From Diatrype stigma (lineage: Eukaryota > Ascomycota > Sordariomycetes > Xylariales > Diatrypaceae): a stretch of DNA of 64,000 nucleotides. Shown in pieces: positions 11,867 to 21,670 of the stretch. The stretch spans positions 186,001 to 250,000 of the forward strand of contig JAKJXP020000028.1 in the NCBI GenBank assembly GCA_022225965.2, written 5' to 3'. The translations under genes were made by a program, and so were the position numbers. How positions within the stretch are numbered: the stretch's first letter is position 1; the number at the start of each line of letters is the position of its first letter. A model generated the notes under the pieces. That model worked only from the letters and a program-made list of their open reading frames with translations, was not told where the DNA came from and searched no databases.

Positions 11867-13463
11867 ATGGCTCCGTATGCTCCTCCCTGAATCCCTCACA
11901 TTCCCTCTTTGAGAATGCCCGGTCTTGGAATCTTGCAGATTGTCGTGGTCCTCTCGACTGGGTCGCAATGTCAGCCTAGCCTTCACGGTTTCCATCGTCT
12001 CAGGATTCTTGATTGAGTTCGAAGGCGATGGATCCAGAAGATAGCATTTGCAAGCCAGCTCGATCTTTCCTGCGCTTCTCCCTCTGTTCGACAGGCTTGA
12101 AATTATAGCTTGAGGACTTAGAGATGTTGCCCGCGGGGTATTGGGGATGATAGCTTGTCTATCTCTCTTAAATATATTTGCCGCGATTCGAAGCCTTCCC
12201 AATGACTGAAAAACGTCTAGCGGATAGCCTTGATATATCGTGTGCATCACCTCTTAGCTTGGTCTAAGGTGTTGTCGGATGAGATGTACTCTAGAAAGCT
12301 GAGCCTTGACCTTGGAAACAAGGGAAAGCATGCCTCTAGCTGTCTCACCGATTAAATTCATGTCTTTCGAGTTAGCCACCGCTGAGAATGTCGCGCAGTC
12401 GGCAATTCTCCAACCGGCGCTCTCCTTGATCATACTCCCAAGTATGACCTGGACTACGTACTAATCTGAGTTTGACTGCAGTACCGTCCCTACCCAAGAC
12501 CAGATTCTGGTCCCCGAGACTCTCCTGAAGAAGCGCAAGAGCCAGGAGAAGGCTCGCGCTGAGAAGTCGGCTGAGATCGAGAAGAGAAAGAAGGTTAGTC
12601 CCCAGCATGCCCTACTATTATCTCCTAGACGACGTGATGCATAAAAACCCTTTGCGACTAGACCAAGGTCAATGCTGTTGCAAAATACCATCTTTCGGGT
12701 CTGATCGACGAAGAGATATCCCTTCTTGACATGGTACTATTGTATCTAGACAATGGGCTAACCTCAGACAATAGGCCAACAAGGAGAAGCGCGGCGTCAT
12801 CTTCAAGCGTGCTGAGAAGTACGTCAAGGAGTACCGTGATGCGGAGCGTGAGAAGATCCGCCTCCACCGCCTGGCCAAGCAGGAGGGTGCCTTCCAGATC
12901 GATGCCGAGGACAAGCTGATCTTCCTCATCCGTATCAAGGGGTATGTGATCTGAAACTAAATCTATCCACGTATTATGGAATGCGCACTAACCAAAAGAA
13001 CAGTATCAACAAGATTGCCCCTAAGCCCCGCAAGATCCTCCAGCTCCTCCGTCTCCTCCAGATCAACAACGGTGTCTTCGTCAAGATCAGCAAGGCTACT
13101 ACTGAGATGATCAAGATCGTTGAGCCGTGGGTTGCTTACGGTTACCCCAACCTCAAGAGCGTCAAGGAGCTCATCTACAAGCGTGGATACGGCAAGGTCA
13201 ACAAGCAGCGTGTTGCCCTCACCGACAACGCCATCATCGAGGAGAACCTTGGCAAGTACGGTATCATCTGCATTGAGGATCTGGTCCACGAGATCTACAC
13301 CGTCGGCCCCAACTTCAAGCAGGCCTCCAACTTCCTGTGGCCCTTCAAGCTCAGCAACCCTACTGGTGGCTTCCGTCCCCGGAAGTTCAAGCACTTCATC
13401 GAGGGTGGTGACCTGGGTAACCGGGAGGACAAGATCAACGCCCTGATCCGCCAAATGAACTAA
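11867..13463 (+). CDS. RPL7: large-subunit ribosomal protein uL30 (L7)
   Basis: Four exons: 11867-11874 (only 8 nt, ATG GCT CC), 12482-12593, 12775-12941 and 13004-13463, giving 248 aa, the normal length of eukaryotic L7. The N-terminus [20 protein letters not shown] is the fungal L7 start, followed by the basic [20 protein letters not shown] segment. The L30-type core ([20 protein letters not shown] through [20 protein letters not shown]) lies in exon 4, and the end is the conserved [11 protein letters not shown]. The protein is part of the 60S subunit. Intron 1 is 607 nt, far longer than the others in the window. Intron 2 (181 nt) contains a possible 6-nt microexon at 12661-12666 (ACCAAG, flanked by AG and GT), which would add two residues; I favour the version without it. 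Confidence 0.95.
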
Positions 13464-14288
13464 GTCGGTTGTTTGCGGGTACGGGTGTCTGGTACATAAG
13501 GGACATGATTCTGCACGGGGTAATTGGCGTTGGTAAAAAAAGGGTTCCGGAATGGCTGCTGTTATCAATGAATTAAGATTCTCATGACCAATTACTCCTA
13601 CCCAACATGAAAATCGTGCCCGTGTGCTATAGCCGATGAATACAAACCTTCATAGGTTAACGATGCATTTGCTTAACACCCGCCCTTGTGCAATGTACCC
13701 GCTAGATCAGACATATCCATGTCGAATAGCAACAGTAGTAGCGTATGGTGAATGTCCAATAGCCGGTCTGGCCGATGTAAGCATACCTAGTCTTAAGGTG
13801 AACCAGCTCAGAGTAACACCCAAGTCATCGGACATAGGTTGCATAGTCTACAGATTACGCGATGGGGCCGTATACCTCTTGAGTGACAGCAATGCGTCGA
13901 CTAGATCTATATTTGAGGATTTGAGTGATCGAGACTTCAATGTTTCCTTCTGATGTCGGCCAACTCGCTAGCTCACAAGCGGCATCACATCACCCGCATA
14001 CTCGTCTATCCGTAAAGAACCCTTACTGGGCAAGGTAAATAGAATAGAATAACTTCGACGAGGGACGGCCAGCTAAGTGTGGAGGCGAGATGCCTAGCCA
14101 CTGCAGCAGGGATATAGCGAATATACAGTTATCTCGCTCAGCGTGCGTCCCCTTGCCTCCTTCGTCTCATTATTTACTTTTTGTTTGTCTTATCTACAAA
14201 GGTATCAATCAACCAGTCAGCCCATCTATCCTATCCTACCCATCCATCCGTCCATGCGTCGATGCAACCCAGATCCAGAAAATTAGCA
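13464..14288. other. convergent intergenic spacer
   Basis: Between the 3' ends of L7 (+) and ISA2 (-). A 105-codon open stretch around 13636-13953 has no recognisable protein character. No gene called. Confidence 0.5.
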
Positions 14289-15417
14289 TCAAAAGTCCTT
14301 GATGTCGAAGCTGGAGCCGCACCCGCAGCTGCTCGTCGCGTGCGGGTTGTCCACGATCTTGAACTGGCTCCCGATCAGCTCCATCGTGTAGTCCACCTTG
14401 CTGCCCCGGAGCAGCTGCAGGCTCGGCCCGTCGAGCACGATCTTCGGCGGCGGAGCGTCCGCGGCCTCTTGCGCCTTGTCCCCTTGCCCCTCCCCGTCAT
14501 CTTTCACGAACGCGAACACTGTGTCATCCTCGCGCAGCTCGGGCGTGGAAGAGGGCGCGCTGCTCGTCGTCGTCGTCGACGGCGTCACCTCGGCCGCGAC
14601 CTCGGCGGGGGATGGGGGTTCGGGCGCGGGTTCGGAGGTGGATGGGGATGGGGATGGGGATGGGGGCAGAGGTGGCAGCGTCGTCAGCGACATCACGTAC
14701 TGGAACCCGTGGCACCCGCCGGACTCGACCTGGATCCGCAGCGCGAGGTTCGGGTTCTGGTCCAGGGCCATGATCTTGGAGAGGCGCTGTTTTTTTAGGG
14801 AAATTATGTGTTAGTATTTTTGGGGGTTTTTCTTCTTCTCATTCATCGGAATAAAACAGGCTGGGAGATGGGACAAGAAAGCATACGTTCGCGGCTCGCG
14901 GCGTGATCTCCATTATCATCTCTTTCCCGTCGTCGTCTACCTGGGGGTTGTGTATCGCCTCCGTCTTGCACCTCGCGGCCGTGGTGCTGAAGGGGGCGGC
15001 GCATCGGTGGTGGTTGTGGCGGCTGCGTGGTGGCTGTGACAAGACCGAGGAAGAAGGAGAGGAGGATGGAAACACCACACGGCTTCTACTGCTGTTGCTT
15101 ATTATATGCGCGCTGCGCCTCAGTTCCGTTGCTGTTGCGGAAGCTAGCGGCGGAGGAGATTGTTGTTGTTGCCGGGTTCGCAGACCCCTCCTCGGAGACT
15201 CAGGGGCGCTGCTGTCATAATGGAAAGACCTGGTCGGCTTCGGCACGGGCGCCGGCGTTGGCGGTGGCGGCAGCAGTACGTCGAGGATCGAGCCGGAAGG
15301 AGATGACGATGATGATGATGATATCGCGCTGGTGCTGCGACGTGTACAGCTCAATTGCACAAATAGTCTTGCGGCTGATGCCGGGGCAGAGGAGGAACAG
15401 CAGCGTATGGGCGTCAT
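14289..15417 (-). CDS. ISA2: mitochondrial iron-sulfur cluster assembly protein Isa2-like (A-type carrier)
   Basis: Two exons, 14887-15417 and 14289-14786, joined across a 100-nt intron (donor GTATGC, acceptor ACAG) to give 342 aa. A-type carrier proteins Isa1/Isa2 bind iron or 4Fe-4S clusters through three Cys and act late in mitochondrial cluster assembly for aconitase-type and radical-SAM enzymes. The first conserved Cys is in ESGGCHGFQY (about Cys202). The other two are in the C-terminal CGCGSSF (about Cys331 and Cys333). The join restores the ITPRAANRLSKIMALDQNP segment expected before the core. The Arg/Ser-rich N-terminus fits a mitochondrial presequence, but the 177-residue N-terminal part is much longer than usual. 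A Pro/Ser/Thr-rich insertion of about 48 residues splits the core between GFQY and the DDTVFAF strand. The start at 15417 is the first ATG of the open frame and is not otherwise proven. Confidence 0.88.
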
Positions 15418-16302
15418 TCTGGGTAGGTAGATGACACAACCGGCGACCCTATTGCAAGAGGGTGGTTGATGTAAGGACCTGGAGAAAGGGGGTAGTTGCT
15501 GTTGGGTGGATCAGTATATATTAGGTAGTGAAGTGATAGTATTCCCTGCTTTGAGGGTGGTTGAGTCTAGGGAGTCGGTCTATATAATTTCTCTAGGTAT
15601 ATAGCTCGTACATAGTGGATGCACACCTAAATTTGTATGTTGTATGTCGAATGCCGTATGGGGTTATGCAGAGTCCCGACCTGTTGGTTGGTTTCTAAGC
15701 AAAAGATTTTGGAGGGGCGGGATGATGTAACCAATCGAAGTCAATTGAGCAGCGTTCGGGTGATCGGGTGTTCAGGAAGGCGGTGGGTCATGGCAGGGTC
15801 AATGATTAGCACCGCCCAATAATCAACGCTGGATATCCAACCTGCTTCCGTAAGCACTTGACAGTCCCGATAACCGTGATAGGGGTTCATATCACGATTG
15901 TCATGGCGTGTAGGCATGTACATAGTGTAGTCTCTTTGCTGCAATGCTATGCAACTTTCACGATCGCTGAACAATTCAACGATTCTGCATCCATAGCTTT
16001 ATTAAATATTATTGTGAATGTCATTGCGGGTATCAGTCCTGTTCACTATCGTTACTCAAACAAATACAAATCAACTATCCGGCCTACTCCTACAACCTAT
16101 GTGCTGAAAACCTAGCAGCCTTGCCTTACGTACTGGTCATGGCATCACTACTTGCGCCATCTTGTGCTTCCCTTAAAACCAGAACCTTTAAAATCAAAAA
16201 TATGTCCAGCCAGCAGAGGCCTAACCTCTTCCTAGGCCTGAGGAGGAGCTTTCCAACGGAACACTTTCCAGGTCCGGCCTAACTTTCAATTGTATCCTGT
16301 TT
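15418..16302. other. intergenic, no gene recognised
   Basis: Upstream of ISA2 (-) and downstream of the Cys-rich gene (-). AT-rich, no coding character seen; should hold the ISA2 promoter. Confidence 0.5.
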
Positions 16303-17982
16303 CTATGTCTGTGTGATGACATCGGGTACGCCCCAGTCGACGCTCTCCTCTAGAACCGCAATGCCGTGCTCCACGGCCAACGGGGCTTCGTGGAACCGAC
16401 CCTCTTCCAGCTCTTCTTCCATCATACGCGTGGGGTGGCTTTGGAAAGAGGCATCCTCTTCGGGTGTCGGCAGGGGCAGAGGAGTCAAGCACGCCCGGTC
16501 GAGGGTTGATAGGCCGTGCGAGGAAGTAGACCGGAACTCGCTCGACTCTCCAGACCGATACGTGAGATGCGGGCGCGACTGGACATACTGCTCCGCAAGC
16601 AGGACGTTGATATTATATCCTCTTCTGTCACGAACCTGAGGGTTCGTGCCCTGGTAATCGTCGTCGTCACTTCTAGCATTCTCTTGCTGGGTGTTGATGG
16701 CGGCTTGCGTGCTAGGGCCTATGCTGGATGAGTTGTCGTTCTGGAGCAGTGGGTTGTAGTCAAGGACTCGGAGCAATCTGTGGTTATCCCGGGCACGGTC
16801 TCCGAGGGTGCCTGATCGTCGCGTCCCCTCCCGCTGAGTCAACATTAAAGCACGCCCGAAACGATAGTGGGAAGATCTATCCTCGTCTTCATCTGAAGAA
16901 TCCCCAACAGTACACCGGGTAGACGAGGTTGACGATGCAGGAGTCAAAGAAGGTGTATCGCTAGAAGACTGCGCATTGGGCTATTCTCTAGGTCAGCACG
17001 ACGGTATATACGTGAACTTGAGATGGCTTGCCTACCCAAGGAACAGCTCGGCACCCCAAATTCTTGACAATGTTTGCATCCATTACCGGCCGACTGCTTG
17101 CATGATGGAATCCAAAACCAGTAGCTGCAGTCAAGGGTATGTCGTTATTCGCAATTCCATTCAGACTCAGATGAGCGCGTGCTCCGAGCACTGGCCTGCA
17201 CCGGTGACAGCACCTGAATATGCATTCATCGCCAGGGTCAGGGACCCAAGGCTTTTTCTCTGCTGAGCCAGACCCAGGACACCGGATATATCTAGACCAC
17301 CTATCTCTTCGAAGTGCTGCCTTATGGCCTTCTTTGAGATGTTCAAGAAGCTGATTTACATCAGCTCAGGCTCGGAAATGAAATGATACAGGACTTACAT
17401 GTTCCCGTTGCCTCAATATGGTGTCAATCTGCTCCGGAGTGTACGTCTTCATTTGCTCGTGGGTGATTTCCTTCAGGAAACTCAGCCTATCCGAGCGGCT
17501 TTCAGGGGTCCTGATTTTGACTTGGGGCAAAGCACCCAAGGACAATCCCACATGGTCGAAGCATACCTAGCCCACACTTAGCAACGGCAGTCAACTAGGA
17601 AGTGGCTGATTGAGCATACCAGACGTCCCTTCTTCATGGCATCCTCGATCAAGAGCTCTCGATCCTGTGTGCAGCGATAGAGCCATCCCTACGGGCCCGG
17701 TCTCTGACACACAGAACATGTCAAGCTGGGGTTGTAGAAGCGTGTCGTCTGTAAACAAGGCAAGAATTGCCATGGAATCAGTCAAAAGTTAAACAAGGCT
17801 TCGAGAAGACTCCTTGAGTCCAAAATAGATGGTGTTTCATATACCGTGAGGTGGCTGCATTCTGGCCCAGACGGTGACAATGATCTATAAGGATTATAGG
17901 TGCCATAGGCCGACGGTGGAGGTTGCGTGAAATGGCCTCCCCCATTGCTCGGAAAGGGCGTCGGTCGCAAAAAGGAACCCAT
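16303..17982 (-). CDS. conserved Cys-rich protein of unknown function, interrupted by one in-frame TAG
   Basis: I rebuilt five exons: 17845-17982, 17620-17748, 17399-17566, 17036-17350 and 16303-16980. All introns are phase 0, 48-96 nt, with good GT/AG signals (for example GTAAGT..TCAG and GTATGC..CTAG). They join into one 475-codon frame. Exon 2 has a CxxC segment (LTCSVCQRPGP) and then GWLYRCTQDRELLIEDA. Exon 3 gives a Leu/Gly-rich stretch and a helical segment TYTPEQIDTILRQREH that runs smoothly into LLEHLKEGHKAALRRDRW in exon 4. Exon 4 also has a second Cys cluster, ECIFRCCHRC, followed by LSLNGIANNDIPLTAATGFG. Exon 5 is Ser/Asp-rich, probably disordered. The paired Cys clusters suggest metal binding, but I do not recognise the family. 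Codon 66 is TAG (17689-17691) between the CxxC and GWLY segments. This is either a nonsense mutation or a sequence error. The start ATG at 17982 is a choice; the frame is open a little further upstream. Confidence 0.65.
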
Positions 17983-19034
17983 GGCTTGGCGATTGGCATC
18001 TGGCACAATGCAGCTTGTTGGTGGCTCAAGCAATGAGTTTCTTCCGTGTTCTTCAGTCTCGAAAGTTGTCTAGAGAATCTTGGGTATTGTGCAATGCCCT
18101 GGCCTGCTCGAGTGCTTGGTGACGACGCACACGTGACCTCTTCACTCTAGGAACAAGAGAACACTGTTGGTTAGGCAGCTTCCAGCTTTATAAAGAAGTA
18201 TCGACGAATCCAAAAGATGGATTGGGTCAAAAGCGGCGACCGCCAATGTCGGAACAAACAAGTAAATGAAAGATACCGAAAAGGAATGTTTGTGGTGTGC
18301 GCGCGGGGTGCAAAGCCAAAGATGCTTGTCGCGTCTTCCAGAGTTGCGTGTAGAGTCGCGTGTTCCAGATTTTTATCATTTAGCAGACTTGTGCACCTTG
18401 AGGTCCAGCATCAGGACGGGAGTTAGATTTCCCAGGTGGCGTTCATGCTGCACGTACACATAAGGTATGCAAGTACGATATCGCATAGGTACCAACCTGA
18501 GCTGGAACCGACGAGTTCCTTCCCCTCCTATCCCAGCTTTGGCGATAACGAGATAACGATAACGTTAACGATGGGAATATCCCACTCCCATCCCACTTCC
18601 AACAGCCACCAGCTCGGGACCTCCCTGCAAAAAGACAAAGCTTCGTCCCTCAGGCTGCTTTTATTCTTTTATGGATACGTTGAAAATCACCCTGTGATTT
18701 CTGGGAGGCCAGAATTAGAAAGCATTCGGGTTTACAGTTGGAACGAAATGGGATTTGGCCCCCCTTTCGTCTGCGGCAATAGGCCACAGGCGTGGCTGTG
18801 CTGCATACGGATCTAAGGAGTGGGCCCCTTTTGACTTCAACTCAGGCAATACTTTGCATAATCTTATTAATACACCTCTATATGTGCGTATAATAAAAGG
18901 CGGGGCTTTGCTAATCATCTGGTCATTGTTATTCTAGGCTATGTATTGTAGATATGAGATTGTCAATTGTGAGGGAATCAGAGTGGAAAGAGCAAAGACG
19001 TAAAAAGGATGCGGTGTAGATGGGTCACTGGGTA
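17983..19034. other. intergenic, promoter side of the Cys-rich gene
   Basis: No convincing gene. A minus-strand segment around 18070-18160 is open and basic (Arg-rich) but lacks a start and may be a 5' leader or a missed first exon. Around 18545-18605 lies one copy of a short dispersed repeat whose second copy is near 26000. Confidence 0.45.
18186..18195 (-). promoter_or_regulatory. TATA-like box
   Basis: CTTTATAAAG, a 10-bp palindrome about 205 bp upstream of the proposed start of the Cys-rich gene. Position and sequence fit a TATA element; not proven. Confidence 0.3.
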
Positions 19035-19994
19035 CTACTGCCCAGTTAACACGGGTAGCAAGAACAGGCCTATCATCCATAGAGGCCACAGCTTCCAAGT
19101 TAACGCATCGCTCTCCCTATCTCTGTTCCGAAACATGTTAACCAACATAATAGTGCCAGCCGCCCAGGCGGGTGAGCTTTCTTTCCAGCCAGCGCTCCAA
19201 ATCCTACAGGCGAAGACTGTCCATACTACCACCCCGAAGGCTGCCAAAAATCTCGCGTTCATGTCCCCAATCACCAGAGGCACGGTATCCCGCCCTACCG
19301 CTTTGTCTCCCTCCATATCCCGGAAGTCTTGAACCTGGCTTGTGGTGGTAATGCCAACCGCCAGAATGAAAAGCCACACGGCCGCTTCCGCACTGCCAGA
19401 GAGGACAGAGTGTCCGGTAGCTACTTCTAGCGGCCCAGCCAAGAAACAGGCGAATCCAAATCCATTCAACGCATTCTTAAGAAAGGGGTTCGATGCCCCG
19501 CCCCATTCGTTGTACCACAGGCACAAGAAGACTTCGAGCAGACAAGGACCTAGGCCGCCGACGGTCAAAGCAACACCCAAGATCACTGGGTACATACAAT
19601 ACATGGCTATTGTAGTCTCCCAGGGGGTAATGCGCCCGGAAGGAAGCGGTCTCCAGGGTTTATTCAGGCGATCCTCGGCGATGGCAGATGTATGTCGCTG
19701 GTTGTGTAGGTTAAAAATGAAGAGGTTGCTCCAGGACCATAGGAGCATCGAGGGGGCAGAAGCAGCGATTGCTCTCAGGGAAAGGGATGGACCCATAGAC
19801 AAGCGAGACGCAATAGAGGCATTAAGGGCCCCGAACAAGAACCCTAGACAGATGATGTCCTTAATGTTATTACAACTGAAGAGGTATATCGTATATATCC
19901 CATGGCTGATTGATCCGAAGATGGGACCGACGGATCGGAATGGGATAGTGTGAAGCACGTTACGAAGCTCTGGTCTACCGTGGGAATGGTTCAT
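19035..19994 (-). CDS. UbiA-family membrane prenyltransferase or terpene cyclase
   Basis: Intronless, 319 aa, with about eight hydrophobic segments typical of the UbiA superfamily of intramembrane prenyltransferases. The second Asp-rich motif is intact, DFRDMEGDKAVGRDTVP (DxxDxxGDxxxGRxTxP), on the cytosolic side where magnesium-diphosphate binds. The first motif is atypical: NQRHTSAIAEDRLNKP replaces the usual NDxxDxxxD, though the following NKPxRPLPSGR is well kept. Such variants occur in fungal UbiA relatives of secondary metabolism, including the membrane terpene cyclase type exemplified by Fma-TC of the fumagillin pathway. Candidates are therefore aromatic or glycerol prenyl transfer or sesquiterpene cyclisation; sequence alone does not decide. 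It is not COQ2 or COX10, which have the canonical first motif and targeting sequences. Neighbours are a SAT4-type protein and a GMC oxidoreductase. Confidence 0.85.
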   Translation of the reverse strand: MNHSHGRPELRNVLHTIPFRSVGPIFGSISHGIYTIYLFSCNNIKDIICLGFLFGALNASIASRLSMGPSLSLRAIAASAPSMLLWSWSNLFIFNLHNQRHTSAIAEDRLNKPWRPLPSGRITPWETTIAMYCMYPVILGVALTVGGLGPCLLEVFLCLWYNEWGGASNPFLKNALNGFGFACFLAGPLEVATGHSVLSGSAEAAVWLFILAVGITTTSQVQDFRDMEGDKAVGRDTVPLVIGDMNARFLAAFGVVVWTVFACRIWSAGWKESSPAWAAGTIMLVNMFRNRDRESDALTWKLWPLWMIGLFLLPVLTGQ

Positions 19995-20065
19995 TTTGTG
20001 TTGTGATGAATAGATAGAGCGAGGGACTGGTCTCTAACAAAGCTGCTAGGGAACAACATTGCCAA

Positions 20066-20073
20066 TATTTATA
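20066..20073 (-). promoter_or_regulatory. TATA box of the UbiA gene (candidate)
   Basis: TATAAATA on the minus strand, 72 bp upstream of the UbiA start codon, a good match to the eukaryotic TATA consensus at a plausible distance. Confidence 0.4.
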
Positions 20074-20424
20074 TTCTAGTCAGACAAGACCCCTACTTCA
20101 GGATATTCTATGCGCCTTTTTCACAGCACGGCCATGTTGATGACGACGTAAGGCTTCGTTATACTAACAGATAAAACCGACATAATCTTTTTTGGTAGCA
20201 GAGCCTTACAGGTTTCTCCCTTACTTCCCGGATCATTTACCCTCACTTCCCCTCACCACCGTCTTGCAGATTGATAACACGCAACGTCCACCATGGAATA
20301 ATATGTTAGTACTGTCCATACGAATAGGCAAGCCTTGCGCAAATCGCCAACGTAGCTGGCATTGCTAGGCTAATATCATATATGTGATCCTGTAAAACGA
20401 CAGTAACGCTGTTGAGCTTACCTT

Positions 20425-20468
20425 TACGTAGTTGCACATCCGAAGCTACGTAGTTGCACATCCGAAGC
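20425..20468. repeat. 22-bp perfect tandem duplication
   Basis: Two exact copies of a 22-bp unit (starting TACGTAGTTGCACATCC) at 20425-20446 and 20447-20468. Confidence 0.9.
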
Positions 20469-21670
20469 TCCACGATGCTGTTGGGAGTCCATATTTTATT
20501 GTTGCACTCGTGGTTATCCCTCTATCAAACTAGTCATTGTGCCAGTCCCATGCATGTCGTCCTCGTACAATCCTCATATCCGATTCAGTACTCCTACCAA
20601 CGAACAAAAAGTGGCCCCTAGTCAAGCATACATCATGAGAGTTTTGAAAGGTGATCGATTGGTGGCCTCGCGTTGGTAAGATGGCCTTCGTTTTGCAGAC
20701 CTCATGTGGACTGATGTCGCGACGAAAAAAGGCAATGAGATGAGCAACGTTACCCCCGGCACATCCAATCCGATGCAACTACAGGATATACGGCGAGGCA
20801 GAACGTCAATAATCGGCGTAGAATAAAACGTGTGAGAGATGCTCAAGGTGTGCATATATAAACCAACATTTTATCTATTGGTTGATAGGCCCCTTTTGTA
20901 AGTGGGGATCCGAAATGTTACGCCACAGTGGTACGCAAGACAACAAAGTCTTCGCACCATGCTACATTCCCACGACAAGGAACGTATGTATAGATAGGGC
21001 AAGGAAACGAAAGAAAGATAGCAGCAGCAGGCTTTGTAGAGTGCATGCATGGTACATGGTATGCTGCTGGTAGCCTCTTGTCGGCCCGAGCCTTACTACG
21101 CACTCGACCTTGCATGATATGATTCATTGCAAGGAGGAGTGGCCGGTTGTGGGTTATATCACGACGTGGGGTTACCCTACCCATCACGTTCTACGCTGTT
21201 GGTTCTATTTGGTGGCGCTGATTGGATACCTATGAGTAGACCCTGCGTGTGGCTGAGACGTATATAATACTTTGCGCACCAACAATGCTACCAGCCGAAC
21301 CAACCGCCGAAAGCCGAGCGCTGGATGTCTTACTACAATGCATTCAGTTCTGCGGCACGAGAGATGCATGATAGCAAATGATATAACTACATACAATACT
21401 TTCGAACGTAGTATGCTACCAGCCTTGCAATACCTAGCCTACGGCCAGGCAGGATGCGTGCGGAGAACTTCGAAATATGGTTGTAATTGTACTCGCTACT
21501 TTCACTATAGCTTAAGTGCATCGATTTAAGGTTGAAGGGCCAAATACGTATGCATCAAAGCTAAGTGAAGTGTGCAAGTTGTCCTAGCTAAAGTGCGGTT
21601 ATTACCTAGTAGTCAAGTCCTGGACTACATCGTACATAGGTAACTGTTCTGGACCTACGCCCACTCTGCA

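Larger units (their letters stand above)
19995..21670. other. intergenic, no gene recognised
   Basis: Upstream of the UbiA gene and downstream of the SAT4 gene (both -). Contains a TATA-like box for the UbiA gene and a 22-bp tandem duplication. No coding character. Confidence 0.5.

Noticed and set aside
12144..12302. Box C/D snoRNA candidates in L7 intron 1
   Set aside because: D-like CTGA motifs occur (12205-12208 and 12299-12302), but the upstream C-like sequences (GGGATGATAG, GGATGAGATG) fit the consensus poorly and no terminal stem can be formed.
13636..13953. 105-codon open frame between L7 and ISA2
   Set aside because: Lies in a convergent 3' spacer and shows no recognisable domain or neighbouring exon.
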